Positions 24,874 to 37,376 of a stretch of 64,000 nucleotides of DNA are shown here, in pieces (the stretch's first letter is position 1; every line of letters starts with the position of its first letter). The DNA comes from Monilinia fructicola (lineage: Eukaryota > Ascomycota > Leotiomycetes > Helotiales > Sclerotiniaceae), in assembly GCA_008692225.1 (NCBI GenBank), contig VICG01000010.1:62001-126000 (forward strand), read 5' to 3'. The notes beneath the pieces are model-generated. The model was given only the letters and a program-made list of their open reading frames with translations. It searched no databases and was not told where the DNA came from. The translations under genes were made by a program, and so were the position numbers.

Positions 24874-27800
24874 CGCTACTGAATCGAAATTGAGTCAAGA
24901 TGGGGAAGTGTGGCTTGCATGGAGAAGACCAGAAGAAAGACGAGCTCAAAGATCGGGGACCAACCTAGCAACGGATATGGGTGAATATAAAGTCATTGAA
25001 GCTCGTTGCCCCGTGTGTAAAAGAGTGGAGAGATATCTACATAGAATAAGAATGTTGCAGAATTCGAACGTTCCTCCTGGGATTGAGATGGCAATGAAGA
25101 GGATTTGCACGCCCATAGATACGGGCTGAAGAGAGAAAATGGAATAAGCGAATACACATGGCAAGCAGGGGCAGCCAAAACGCCTAGTAAATCTTACATG
25201 GTTCCATGAAGCTTCTACCGTAGTCAAGTATATGCTCCACAGTACGATGGGACCGAACCGGAAACTTCACCAGGGAGTTTGCCGATTAGGCTCGTCTGAT
25301 AGGTTAAATGGGTCGACTACTTATGGACCATTAATTGGAGTTGAAGATCAAACACTTTTTTTCTCATTTAGCGTTGCGTTGTACTCCGGACTTCCTACTG
25401 TGGGCCATGACCTCTTTTGAGAAGAAAGTAGCGACTACGTACTTTGTACAAAAGAAAAAAATGACTCGCGGATTCGAGACCTCATTCGAACATGTAACAT
25501 CTTACGAACAAACTTCGTAGGGTAACTATCTTAATTCAAAATATCAGCCTATCTTTATATAGAATGGAATCTTTACAATGACAATTTCCCGAGAAACACA
25601 AACTCAAAGATATCATATGGCGAACAAATGCTCCATCTCTGACAAATACAGTACATCAACGTGTGTAAATTATCTGTGACCTAGGTATATACTATACAGT
25701 ACTTCCAATAAACCATAGTGATAAACCCCCTGGTCATTAAGCTGAAAGCCCTTCGACGATTTGGGTAACAGGAGCGCCACAAAGACTAGGTGCACAGCGC
25801 CAAGTACAAATGAAAAGCTGTTAACGATAGTTAATCTCATGCTATACAACGTAAAATATTCACCAACTAAGATTGAGGATGTAACCTCTCAAGCTATGAT
25901 CATCATCTAGAATTGTTTAGCCCTAAAGCCTTGCTAGGCAAGTAACGAGGAATCAAGTTAGGTAGATGACACGATACAAAATGTTATGATTCTACCCTAC
26001 TGCTGGTAAGCCGGTACGCTATTGAATTCCACGTGGAAATGGTGTAAGACTAAGCTTCTACAGAGTACAGTACATCACGGACTGTATTGCTGTTATTGAA
26101 AGATCTTACACTGCATCCGGTGTTTCCTATGTACAGGTAGTACAGTAAGTATCCGGATGGCACAGCATACATACCCTCTGGGGTTATGGCTTGACAGACC
26201 GAAAAAGGCTCTCATTCCCGAACTAATCATGATATATTACACATATATATAACAAGTTTATATAACAAGCTATATAACAAGCTATATATAGTATGGAAGC
26301 GAATTTTAGATGTTTGCTATATTACATAATGAATCTCTGACTTTCATAGATAGAGTTCATAAAAGCTTGTTCATTATTATTATTATGATGAAAGTATAAG
26401 ATCAGGGGAAAGTGGACATAAATACGGGAGTGTCGGGTAAGGTTAAGGGTTGAAGATCAATCAATAGGTTAATAAGTATGCTAGTCCTTGCCTATTCGAC
26501 CATCGCTACTCCTCTTTTTATTCATCATACATACCTACTAGTAGTACTTGTAGTTATGACTTATTCAAGAGAATTTGAAGAAAAACAAAGCATTACAACA
26601 TCGGCCTTTACACAGGTAGACGGCGTCCGAGAGGAATAATTCTTTTATGAGGAATTCCTTCTTTACCGGTTGATCATGTATACAATAAAGTACAATATAC
26701 CCATCTAACCTCCGTACTCCCGTGTCTCATCAGAGCCATCATCACGCAGGGACCAGATACAGGCAGGGATTGAACTATTTGTGACCACAGACTTCCGTCA
26801 CTTGATACTGCAACATACAGTACTTGTTCGTTCAGTGGTTCGATGTGCGCGGAAGTGGAGTTTGAACAGTGGGGGATACCAACTGTATACTAAAGGGGTT
26901 AAGGTCCGTAACAAACGCCCAGTTAACTCGTTGGTTCCAGCGCTTCTTAGAGGGTGGAGACTCGAGAGCGCGGAGATGCAATAATATAACTTTCAATACC
27001 CTCCCGATACCCGCTCTGTAAACGACGGTCTCTCGGAAGTGAGTTCCAAAAGCAATCAATGATGGGGAAATTCAACAAGTTTCGTCTCTTTAGACCCATC
27101 CCATCAACTCTCTCAATAATATTGTGGCGTCCTGTTTGAATGAACACAGACAGTACAGTAAGGTTACCGAGGAAAAGAAAGGAAAAGGGAAAAAAAAGAA
27201 AAAGAAAAAGAAATGGCATTTCATAGCGATAGACAATCCACCGAATTATTGAGGGATCTTCATGATCATGAGCATGATATATCTTCAAGATTGACAGGAC
27301 TCGGTGAACTGGTGGGCAGAATCTATTGAAATCGGAGTATATTCATGGCTTGAATGGTTACTAATGATCAACATGTAGCTGCATGCACGAGGTCCTACTC
27401 TGTAGATAGTGTCAGCGTGCTGTAAATGCACCATTGCTCGCACGATCGATGATCTCATATATTTGATGTCAAATAATGGAAGCCAAGTTTCGAGGGTCTG
27501 ACTCGCTGGCACTTACCAGGTATTGTAACAAATGAAGATCACGAAAGGGGGACAATGTGTCAGTAGGTTTCTCCCTGTTGAGTCCTACTATTTATTTGTT
27601 TCTAGACGTTGAGGGAAGCCAACATTACAAAACAAAAGAATCTTCATACTTGATCACACATGATACCACAAATGGGTAGATAACATCTCACATTAATTTC
27701 ACTGATTCATTTCTTCACTGCCGCACCACTCAGGAAAACTTGACTAATGTTATGAACCAAAGACCGTTGACATCTGAACCCTATTATACCCTTGATCATA

Positions 27801-27974
27801 CCACCAACATATGTCGTACGAAACTTCCCTTCATTTTCTGCTACTATCACCGGCAGACCCATTAACATAACATGGCGAAGCAAAACGACTCAAAACGACT
27901 CATACCCAATCTTTTATGCACCTAAACTTTGGCTAAAAATATCTCTCCATCGTTGAATTATGATTATGAATAGA
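24874..27974. other. Long spacer without supported genes
   Basis: About 3.1 kb. Contains AT-rich sequence with repeated tataacaagctatata elements near 26245-26290 and a short tta run near 26375. There is a purine tract at about 27175-27212. No open frame shows a recognisable domain. Confidence 0.45.
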
Positions 27975-29445
27975 TTACCTTTCGAATAACTCCTTGACAC
28001 CTTGGTATTGATGATATAGTGACCCGTCCTCCTTACAAGCAAAATCCACTTCGAGATCGTAGAATTCCACCCTATTTTGAACATTTGGTATCTGGGTTTC
28101 AAAGAAAAACATCGTATCTAAGCGGTTCTTCCGCTTGACGTAAAAATTTTCCTTCCGATTCACGATTTCGATGGTGAAGAAAGCCAAGTTAAATTTAACT
28201 TTACCCCAGTAGTCTGGATCAGCCAATGCAAGTTCGCTGTACTCTGTCTGTACCCCCTTTCCGTTTTCGAGAAATTCATCAACTTTCTCGCGCAGCCGAC
28301 GAGCCTTGCGGCTGTCTCCAACAGTGGTGATATTGTAGTATAGGTTTTCAAGCGTGTTCTTATCCAGTACTGCCAATGCTTGCCGGCCAAGCTTTATATC
28401 CTTAAGTAAGATATCTTCTGAGCGGTCTTTCATATCGACGAAAAATTCGAATGTCTTGAGGCTTGGGAAATAGGCTTTCACACACGCCCACATATTGGGC
28501 GTATTGATCAAGCGGTTATTCCTGTGTATCAAGGCAAGATGCTCAACTTTCGAAAGATCTAAATGCAGTTTAAACATTTCGGTAAACCGACTGTTTCGAA
28601 ATATGCCAAGTTCAAGAGTATCCACTTTAGGGTCGATGTGCAAGTGGAAAGAGAACTTGTTTGCTTCTGTACCCTTATATTTGAATGGCTTCAGATCCGG
28701 GACTTCTAGTTGCGAATAATGCTGTAGGCAAACCTCCCTCCACTCCCTGCAGATATCGAGCGGCAATTTATCATTCCCGAGAGATGAAAAAAGAACATGG
28801 AGATGTTTCGTTAAATAAGACTCATCTCTACGTGGCAGAAGTCTGTTTTGAAAGACTCCGAGTTGTACAACTCTAGGACCCGGAAGCGCGTGTTTCCAGA
28901 TCATAAGGCGGAGTTCTGTCGGGAGATTTGAGAAGCAGGTAAAAGTGTTGTATTTATCTTCGTTCCATTTCACAAGAAATCTGTTCATGAATTTTCCTGT
29001 CTTTTTATGTTTGACAAAGCAAGTACCCCAGTCGCTGTCCCAGCAACTGTGGTCGTACGGCCTGTCAATCTGCCATTTTTCTGCAGGATGTCAGTAATGA
29101 ATTGTTTGGTCTAATATTGTGGTTGGCGAACTCACCAGCGTCATAAACTAAATTGTTCAAGTCCAAATCAGCTATTAATCGAAAATCCAAATCAAAAGCA
29201 GAGGGCGGTGCTCCTAGGTGCATGCAATTCCTCAATTTGATAGGAGCCCGCAACTCTGCAGGTTCGATATCTATACCAGAAGATTGTTTGGATTTTTCGC
29301 GCTCTTTGACTACACCGTTCTCGCTGGCGATACGGTCTTCACAGTACAGATTGAACAACATCCGTCTTCTGTGGTAGGCTCTTTTCTGTCGTGGCGGCAT
29401 ATTCTTATGCTCGTACGCTAGCGATCGCAAACACTTCAAGGGCAT
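27975..29445 (-). CDS. 2EXR-domain protein with N-terminal extension
   Basis: Two exons, 29445-29136 and 29080-27975, joined in phase (DA|E|KWQIDRPYDHSCWD) give about 471 residues. The first 100 residues are basic at the start (PPRQKRAYHRRRM) and hold a segment LDLDFRLIADLDLNNLVYD; the region up to the 2EXR core is about 160 residues long. The core is FTCFSNLPTELRLMIW followed by KHALPGPRVVQL, both key 2EXR motifs. A later strand-rich part has LPLDICREWREVCLQHYSQL and DPKVDTLELG. If only the second exon were used, a start at 28988 would give 337 residues and lose the extension. Function unknown. Closest relative in the window is the relic at 19.4 kb, which shares the sequence just before the core. 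Confidence 0.85.
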
Positions 29446-31251
29446 TATTCTTAAGGATTTTCGTCTTGGATTTATCTGATCCTAGATAATTTAAATCTTT
29501 TTGATGTTGATGTTGTTGGTGTTGTTGAATGGAAAGATTTTGAAATGGAAAATGGGAAAATCGAGGACCTTGGAAGGCTTTAAATACCCAAATTCAGGAT
29601 TTTTGTGGATTATCTTCATGAGTATCTCCATCAATTGTACGAGATCAAGTATTTGACTCATGTTCTAAATTGGTTTGAACTTCCTTTCCTTCACTTCTTC
29701 ATCAAAGACTCATGAGGAAGATAGAAATGTCAAATTTCCAATGATTCAGATCGAGTGAATGGATGTTGAAAAGTCAGAACATTTTTGGAATACCTGTCCT
29801 TTATTCCTATTTTCTGAAAGTTACATATAAACTATTAAGACATCATGATGGAAAGAATGTGCTTAGCTTGTGTGATTCATCAGAAAATATATCACAGATT
29901 GGATGTCCTTCCAATATCCATAGTTTGCAAGAATGACCTTCAGGAAGTACTAGGTATTCTTTACCTTTTACCGCTAATTTGGCGAGCTTATACGTCCGCT
30001 AGTGGCCATTAGCTAGCCATACATCTATTTTGATCGTCAAGGAATGTCCCGCCTTTCGACTTATCCGATATTCCTAGAAACTGATGGGTCAAGGGGTGGT
30101 TATTCTTGACGACCAAGTGATTTGGGTACGACAAGTCCCTACAAGAGCGATGCTTCTGATATGAGGGAAGCTCCTTCCAAGTAGCCTCAATGTTGGCTCT
30201 TGATTGTAATCTTGATGATGAAGAATGACTTCTCTATATCGAGAAGAGGGTCTATCTTCACTGCGATTCCATGGGTACTCCTACTCACAATATTTGCCAC
30301 GGAACTGCAGAGGTGTTCAATGAAGTGGCTTCGTTGAAGCCGAGAAAGCTACTCTCGTTGCCAAAGCAGATACAGCTTGACAATCCATAAACTGAAAAGG
30401 ATGTATGTTTCGTTCATACGATTGAAAGTTTAAGACGTGCGGTTTGTGCTGGATAAGAGAGTAGTGTAGTTACTTTTTGAGACTTTCAATAATAATAATC
30501 TTTTTTCGTGTATTTATATAATATAGCACTGGATGAACTCATAATATGAGATGTGAAGCCACGATTAATCAGCCAATGTAGATAGCCAACTTCAATCAAG
30601 CAATGCATGAAATAATTCCCCCAAACAACTGACCTCAAAGTAGGTGATAAACATGAAAGTTCTGCCTCCAAGTATATCATATGCTGTACTCTTTCAAGCC
30701 CAGAGATCTGGTTTAGATCCACGTGTGACAGTTGATACCTGCAAATATATCATTGAAACTACACTCTTATTACATGACCAACTATTCCATCCAGCGACAT
30801 ATTGGGAGCGCTCTGGGTTATTGGTGTAGATGGCTTTGACGTGGTGATTTCATAAATAGCAGGCTTGTTCCATCTGTACGACATGCATGACAAAACGGGT
30901 CCGCAGTGACGATTTGCATCTGGTGGAATGACGGAATACTATGCTTGAGTGAATGACAAGAAAGGACGCATAGGAAATCTACTTTCTTCCTCCAGTATGA
31001 GGACCCGTTGAAATCTGATACAGGAGGATCTTGGCGGCAGAAGGAAGAAGGAAAAAGGTAGATAGATAATGAGGCTCGTGAACTGTGACGATTATCGGGT
31101 TTACAATAAGCCTCGTCCTGGTCTCATAAGAGGTGAGCAAAACAAAGAATTCCTTCAAAAGTAGGTTTAGTATTAAGAAAAGGCATTTCACCATCCAACC
31201 CTCACTACCTCTCATAATACCCAGCTTTCACCCCTCAACTGACCCGCATCC
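29446..31251. other. Spacer without supported genes
   Basis: The 250 bases next to 29445 contain short gttgatgttg repeats and are the presumed promoter of the 2EXR gene. The rest has only small overlapping frames. Confidence 0.45.
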
Positions 31252-32482
31252 CTAACTACCCACCCTTCTTGCCGTAATCCAAAAATGCGGCTCCTCGTCA
31301 CACTCCGCCAACGGTAAAAAATCCACCCTCTCAGTCTTCAAGATCTCGAACCCATTATCCCCTAGCAATTTCTCCCAACCTTTTCTTGTATACATGAGAT
31401 ATTCTCCAACCTGGCCCATGAACTTGTGAGGGACATTTTGTGCTGAGAGCTGGGAGGTTTAGTTAGCATATCGATTTCTCGGATGATGACTTATTGAGCA
31501 AATTCCTGAATAACTGAGTTAACCATGGCAAGCGAAAACCGACTCACCCTTTCGTCATCATACATCTCTTCCCTTGTCCCCACCATATCCTCCGCTAATA
31601 CCGTGCTGCGAGTTAACGAAGTCAGTGTGCATTCCTGAGGAAGAGTCGCGAGCAGAGTTGGAGAACAGATGTTCCATGAAGAACAGAGCAGAATGCTAAA
31701 CACAACAACCCAAGCCCATCCCCAACAGAACATAACAAAGCCTAGTGAGCCCCTCAAACGCACCCAATAAAGAGTCCACCTCCCTCCTTAACCCATCCCC
31801 TCAGCCTCCCCACAAGCCCTTTCATCTCCTCTCTCGTGAAATGAAACAAGCTAAAGATAGCAAAAGCCCCATCATATTCTTCCGATGGGGTATAGTCAAG
31901 CATATTCGCCAGTTCGAACGTGCCACCGGGAACATTTGTGCGGGCGAGTGATATCATGCCGGGAGAAAAATCGATGCCGTGGAGTCTGCGGCCGGATTGC
32001 ACGACGGAGCGAGAGGTGGGGATTCCCGTTCCGCAGCCTATATCTAGGACCTGTTGCGAGAGATGGAAAGTTAGTTCTGGGTGAAAAAGAAAGGGATGGG
32101 ATGGGATGGGATGGGATGTTTAGTCAAAAGAGAATGGGTGTGCGTTTGAAGAATAATCAGTTCTTATGACAATCGGCAATTCATCGAATTTCAGAACAGA
32201 ATACAACACAACAAGCAATAGATACCCCCCAATACATATTCCGAATATACAGCCAATGCAGATTCAGTTGACCTCACTAAAGGTTGCGAATTCAAGCTAG
32301 TCATTCTCATTTCAGAATCAAAATGCTAATAATCTTACCGATGCATCAGCAGGTAAAAGCTCAAGACTCGATTTGATGAAGGCCAATAATCCAGGATCAT
32401 GAGCATAGTACTTATCATACCTGTTACTAATACTGTCATAAAACTTTGGTGCTTCATCATTGGGGGCCGAGGAAGGCATCAT
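31252..32482 (-). CDS. Small SAM-dependent methyltransferase
   Basis: Four exons on the minus strand: 32482-32339, 32050-31764, 31605-31548 and 31449-31252, all joining in phase to about 228 residues. The N-terminus MMPSSAPNDEAPKFYDSISN leads to a YDKYYAHDP segment. The SAM-binding motif I is VLDIGCGTGIPTS, followed by GRRLHGIDFSPGMISLAR, the acidic motif II, and FELANMLDYTPSEEYDGAFA with FSLFHF as the post-motif helix. The C-terminus has GWEKLLGDNGFEILKTE and ends HFWITARRVGS. This is the class I Methyltransf_11/25 fold; the acceptor substrate cannot be read from sequence. Unlike the methyltransferase at 7-9 kb, the frame is intact. The first intron is about 290 nt, long for this window, and contains a gggat pentamer repeat at about 32094-32118. 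Confidence 0.88.
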
Positions 32483-33808
32483 ATGCTTCTAGTGAAGGTT
32501 GAATTGAATTGGAGAAACGGGATATACGTATAGATTGATCATACAGGTAGATTGAGATTGATTTGGAAACCTCATTCTACTTATAGGTGAAATCAGAAAC
32601 ACACAAAGCTCAGAAATACAAGCCAAAAAGAGGGGCAAGCATGACATGCTATGAGCCGATCTACAACCATTGGAAGAAAAGAACCAGAAAATATGCAAGT
32701 CAGTGGCGAAGAATGATTGAGACATGCAACAATCATTTCCTTCAATCCCAACCCCGTCTTGAATCCACGTCCCAACTTCCTCTTTTGACAAAAGAGCACA
32801 GCACTTATCGAGACTCCGAGACATAGAAAATACAACACGCGGTTGTATTGCATTGACGATGTTACATTGTATATACCCGGTGAGATTAACCGAGCAAATC
32901 ACCTTTCTCCACAGTCTTCCTGGGTCAAACCTTCATCTTTTCGCTTCTTGTCAGGTTCATATCAAGCGACTTATATTCTGTGTTTTCTTTTCTCCGTCAA
33001 ATCTTCAAAAGAATCCCAAAGTACCCCAAATAATGGCACATAACCTTCAGCCTGCCATCCATCCCCATTCGGACTATCCAGCCGCACTGCGCACATACAC
33101 TCTAACTTACATATACACCAAGTTAGTTGCCATATTGCGTGCAAGAAATGATGATGAGAATTCAGTGGATGTATTAATATCCTGTTTACTTGTAGATATC
33201 ATATCGTGTGTTCGAGGATAGTAAGCGCCATCTTTCATAACAACTCGGAACGGTATTTGTTATCATAAGAGAATCTCGGTGGGTCTTGGGGCTCGATCAA
33301 AGCTAGATAGTTGTTTCTCTGAACGCAGAGAATGGGAGGCGATGATTCTGCATAGTGGAGTGGTTCGGAGAGGAGAAGGGAGATTCTGAGTTGCGATTTG
33401 ATGGTTGGTTTGGTGAGATGAGAAGGGGGGCGAGGTTCCGAGTTGTGTATCCTATGGTAAAGCACTTGATGAACCCATGTTGAGTGTACGGGATGACTCA
33501 ACACCATTATATTTGATTAAAAGGCCTCTTGCTAATATATAGGGAAATCTCTATCTGATCCTTGGAGTTTCGTAAGATAATCGAATCGCCGGCATACTGT
33601 TAACATCGGGATATCACAAGAATTCCTCCGTGCAGACTGCCCCCCAGAGACCTCATGGATGAGCAAATTTTCGATAATCCTCTGAATATTCAGTTCAGTT
33701 ATATTTGAAAAATAGAGTCATATTACTATGGATCCATATACGGGATAGAGATATTTACATGGTTGGCCCTTGACCCAGATGCTTGCTTCATCGAGCATTA
33801 GCTTCGTC
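32483..33808. other. Spacer without supported genes
   Basis: Frames on both strands at 32489-32902 and 32853-33221 are shadows of each other, with no motif. No tandem repeat of note. Confidence 0.4.
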
Positions 33809-34734
33809 CTACTCATGGCTATCGAGATTCATAGTGTCAAGCTTGACGAGACGAGAAGATCTGCGAGTTTTCAAATACACAGAGTAGCCGTCCTATCACA
33901 AAACAATGTGTCAGTTTCACCATTCCTTCATGAGATATAGTCTTTTTTGCTTAAATGCATACTACGATACCAACTTACCTTCTTATCCATGGCTTTGTAG
34001 CCCATATCCTCATCACTTAACTCCACCAACTTATAAGAGAAATTCCCATTATTCCATCTGTCATTCCATCTAGTATTTAAGATCTTGACTTTCTGCTCTT
34101 TGGTGAAACAACCCTGCTTCAGTTCCAACAACTGGAGATTTTTCATTCGGGAAATCATCTCTGTTGTGCTTCTGAAAAGACACGGCTCACCAAACATCAA
34201 GTATTTGAGCTTCTCTTCCATTTTGGCAATATCAAGACCGCAGATTAAAGGGGTTGGGAATCTCTTGAGCATGTGCAGACTGCCTTGGAATATCTTGTTT
34301 GCTCGATCAGATTGAATGTAGAGAGTATCCTTATCGAAATTGAAATATATGGGATGTGGAAGACAGTGGCTGAACTCTAGTTGGTACTCCTTCTGAGCGA
34401 TTTCGCGGGCCATGGAATTAACATATAAAAGCGCAGGAAAAGTAGTACTGGCAACGATCTTTACACTCTTGTATTTTTCACCATAAATCTCGCCTTCGTA
34501 CCACTCTTGACTCCATTTGTCTGGAGTATCTACAAGATATTCGACAGCTTTGATTCCGATTACCCGGCCTTCTGGCAGAGCTTCTTTGAAGATCATCATT
34601 TGGATTTCAGGAGCGAATTTGGCGAATTGGAGAAATTGAGCTTTTTGGTTCTTAGGACGGTGGGGTCTAATATAGGTTGAGGTTTCAGATGACTTGAGAT
34701 TGTTCTCGAGTAGATGTTGGCATGGTCGACTCAT
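33809..34734 (-). CDS. 2EXR-domain protein, short form
   Basis: Two exons, 34734-33979 and 33892-33809, in phase 0, about 279 residues. The core FLQFAKFAPEIQMMIFKEAL followed by PEGRVIGIK matches the first 2EXR motif with an altered second motif (PEGR rather than PGPR). Later features are PALLYVNSMAREIAQKEYQL (the family's 'shared by many members' LLyVNreSReva segment) and PIYFNFDKDTLYIQSD. Exon 2 adds DGYSVYLKTRRSSRLVKLD and ends at TAG 33811-33809. The intron has GTAAGT and GATAG. It lacks the long N-terminal extension of the 28-29 kb paralogue. Function unknown; it likely arose by gene family expansion. Confidence 0.85.
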
Positions 34735-35510
34735 AGTTGAGAAGGCAACGAGATCCTCGCAGATCTTGAGGGTGATGGGTTTAGTTACAGATCGAGGGAC
34801 CTGCTGGTATAAACAGGAGCACCTGTTAGAGAGTTAGTGACAGAGTGACTCAACGAGAATATTCCACAGTATATCTATTAGGTGCGAGGAGATAAAAGGT
34901 GCGCCAGTGGATATATGGACCCATAGAAACAATCCTCCACTTCCAGAATTCATAACATTGATTCGAGTGAAATTGTCAAGTCTCATTGTTGGATCTGTAT
35001 AGAAGGATTGGTAAAGGCGTTGAAGTAAAGGGAGAGAGAGATATTACGACGATATGGTATCGATCAATCCAACTTTGACGTCATCCCACGAAGCCGTACA
35101 CCCACCCACTGCATATTGAGAAGAAATAAAACCTACCAAATTGATACAAATCTTGCAAAAACTGGTTCCAGGTCAATTTTGTGAGGAGTTGTAAGTTTGA
35201 TGGAGGAAACCAAGATACTTTCCCAAAGGTGATTGAAGCCATTTTAAGTAAAACTCATTGACGCGTTAATACATCGTGGCGCGAATGATAAGTAATTTAT
35301 TAGCCTTGAATCTCTGCACCAAGATCATTCGCGCAGCCTTGTGTACGGCTAGAATGCTGCTTCTTTTTATTAGAGAATCCCGAGGTCATCCAATTTCGCG
35401 AATCACCTTGATGGGAAGACGAGGAATAAGTGAATGGGTGAAGCTGGAGGAGTCAGTTAACTCGAAGGAAGTGAATCAAGTGAATGAAGTGAATGGATAT
35501 ATGAATGTGG

Positions 35511-35577
35511 TCCACGGGTAGGTAGCCTCATGATTTCCTCGGTGCCGAATCCAGCCGACACTAGTACTACCCGTGGA
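35511..35577. repeat. Inverted pair of tccacgggta
   Basis: tccacgggta at 35511-35520 faces its reverse complement at 35568-35577, with 47 nt between. Three more copies occur at 37593-37602, 37669-37678 and 37707-37716 (the last inverted). Confidence 0.85.
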
Positions 35578-35637
35578 CAGTCTCGTGATATGAGTATCCG
35601 CACCTCAGATCTCCTGGATAGCTTGTCTGTCATTCAA

Positions 35638-35730
35638 GAGAGTATGAGAGTATGAGAGTATGAGAGTATGAGAGTATGAGAGTAAGAGAGTAAGAGAGTA
35701 AGAGGAAAGAGGAAAGTGTAAAGTGTAAAG
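35638..35730. repeat. Octamer minisatellite (agagtatg/agagtaag)n
   Basis: About five copies of agagtatg pass into three copies of agagtaag, then into short aagtgta repeats. Strong purine bias on the + strand. Confidence 0.92.
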
Positions 35731-36170
35731 TGTAGGAGGAAAGAGAAGGGAGGAAAGGGCAAGTGACAGTATAGCAAGTACAGAACTGACATCCCTTATC
35801 CAGTTCAATAAACGAAGAGACTCTTTCACATCTTAATGGCCGACCTAAACCTACCTTTCGACGCTTTTCTGGTCCTCCAAATCTTTATTGAAGCTTGAAT
35901 AACAGATTATACACCAGATTTCAAGTGACAAGAGAAACTACAACCTGATAGATTATTCTCCAACCAAAGTTCGGATAAGAAGGAAGAGTACCCCATGGCC
36001 ATAGAATGACTATAGAAAATAAACACCTGTCAATCCCTTACTAGTCGATCGATTCTAAATGAACAACAGCTGCGAGTCTGAAAGAGAATAGACAATCGAT
36101 GGATTGAATTGGAAACTCATCGCATATACATTCTTCGGGGTCTGTTATGTTATAGGGATAGAGGAATTCA

Positions 36171-37376
36171 TTATTCTTTTGCAGATTCGCTACCTTCTTC
36201 TTTCAAGCCGTGCTGTATCTGCTTTGAGTCTATGGTAAGAATGTCCATAATCATCTTTCTATTAATCGGACATTCGATACCCAGTTCCTCTGCCCTTTTC
36301 ACAATATATCCATTGATAGAAAGAATTTCAGTTTCTCTGCCATTGCTAACATCTTGGAGCATAGAACTACGATTTTGAGCAGTGGCTGAAGCAACCGTGA
36401 GAATGCTGCTTTGCAGATTTTTGGTCGAGAAACGTTCTTTCAGATGGGGTATTTTTTGAAGTTCTGGAAGTGAACAGAAGACTTGATTTATTTCGGATAC
36501 TAACCCTTCGAAAAGAACTCCTATATCTCCGCGTGTGGAAGATTCCACAATCATACCATTTAAACAATGGCTGAGAGCAGTGAGAGGGTTTATTACAGCA
36601 TTCACAGCCAGTTTCTGTAACTGAAGGAGTCTGAATTCGTCCCAAGGAACCTCACTCGCTCGAAGAAGGTCAGAATTAACAACTTGATGCAGGAGATAAG
36701 TACTATTCAAAGACTCCCCTTCATCAATTTTGGGATTGCCTATCGTAATAGATCCATGGCCAGCAAGGACCGCCTCAAATGGGCCTGTTTGATACACGCC
36801 GTGGGAAGCGACACCAAATAGATAATGGGGTCTATCCTGAGCATTGGGAAACACATAAGTATTGAGATCTTCAATGACTCCCATACCGTTGTGTATGAAA
36901 AGTACAGTAGAAGTAGGTGACAATCGATGTTTGATCATTGAAAGAGCATCCACCGTTTTGTGAGCTTTCGTGGTCACGATCAGATTTGATATGTTCTTGA
37001 TATGGGAACTTTCATGATTTCCACCTTCAGAGATGAGTTCACTATCGTAATGGCCCTCTCCGTGCCAGGTACCGTCATGATGGATCTTGATGCTCGGACC
37101 TTTGGATTGGGTCATATGGTATAGATGTGGGCGATGAAGCAATAAAGTGAGAGGAGGGGGGTTCGGCTTTGTAGCAATCGAGTGTGCACATAGCTTTCCC
37201 AGGTTTCCAAGACCCAAAATGTGTATTTTGGGATCCATATTCGAGTGATTGGTGTTGTGATTGGGTTGATGCTTTAGATCATTTTGTTGAGAGAATAGGT
37301 TTGAAAAATGTAATGAATATCTGGGTGTCCTTTTGAAATATGGCAGTCTCAGGTTTCTGGAATAAGAGAGGAACAT
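36171..37376 (-). CDS. 2-dehydropantoate 2-reductase (ketopantoate reductase)
   Basis: Reduces 2-dehydropantoate to pantoate with NADPH in pantothenate and coenzyme A synthesis (ApbA/PanE family). The single-exon frame of 401 codons has the Rossmann motif KIHILGLGNLGKL and the segment VTTKAHKTVDAL. It also has STVLFIHNGMGV, the substrate-domain helix QLQKLAVNAVINPLTALSHC with the family's catalytic Lys and conserved Asn residues, and SSMLQDVSNGRETEILSING with the conserved Glu. Two starts are possible. The first, at 37376, adds 46 residues rich in Arg, Ser and aromatic residues with few acids, which could be a mitochondrial presequence. The second, Met47 at 37238, begins MDPKIHILGLGN and would give a cytosolic enzyme. 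I keep the longer model but cannot decide. No intron is needed. Confidence 0.88.
   Translation of the reverse strand: MFLSYSRNLRLPYFKRTPRYSLHFSNLFSQQNDLKHQPNHNTNHSNMDPKIHILGLGNLGKLCAHSIATKPNPPPLTLLLHRPHLYHMTQSKGPSIKIHHDGTWHGEGHYDSELISEGGNHESSHIKNISNLIVTTKAHKTVDALSMIKHRLSPTSTVLFIHNGMGVIEDLNTYVFPNAQDRPHYLFGVASHGVYQTGPFEAVLAGHGSITIGNPKIDEGESLNSTYLLHQVVNSDLLRASEVPWDEFRLLQLQKLAVNAVINPLTALSHCLNGMIVESSTRGDIGVLFEGLVSEINQVFCSLPELQKIPHLKERFSTKNLQSSILTVASATAQNRSSMLQDVSNGRETEILSINGYIVKRAEELGIECPINRKMIMDILTIDSKQIQHGLKEEGSESAKE

Larger units (their letters stand above)
34735..36170. other. Spacer with minisatellite and inverted motif pair
   Basis: No supported gene. Holds the 35638-35705 octamer repeat and two opposed copies of the decamer tccacgggta (35511-35520 and 35568-35577), both listed separately. 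Confidence 0.5.
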
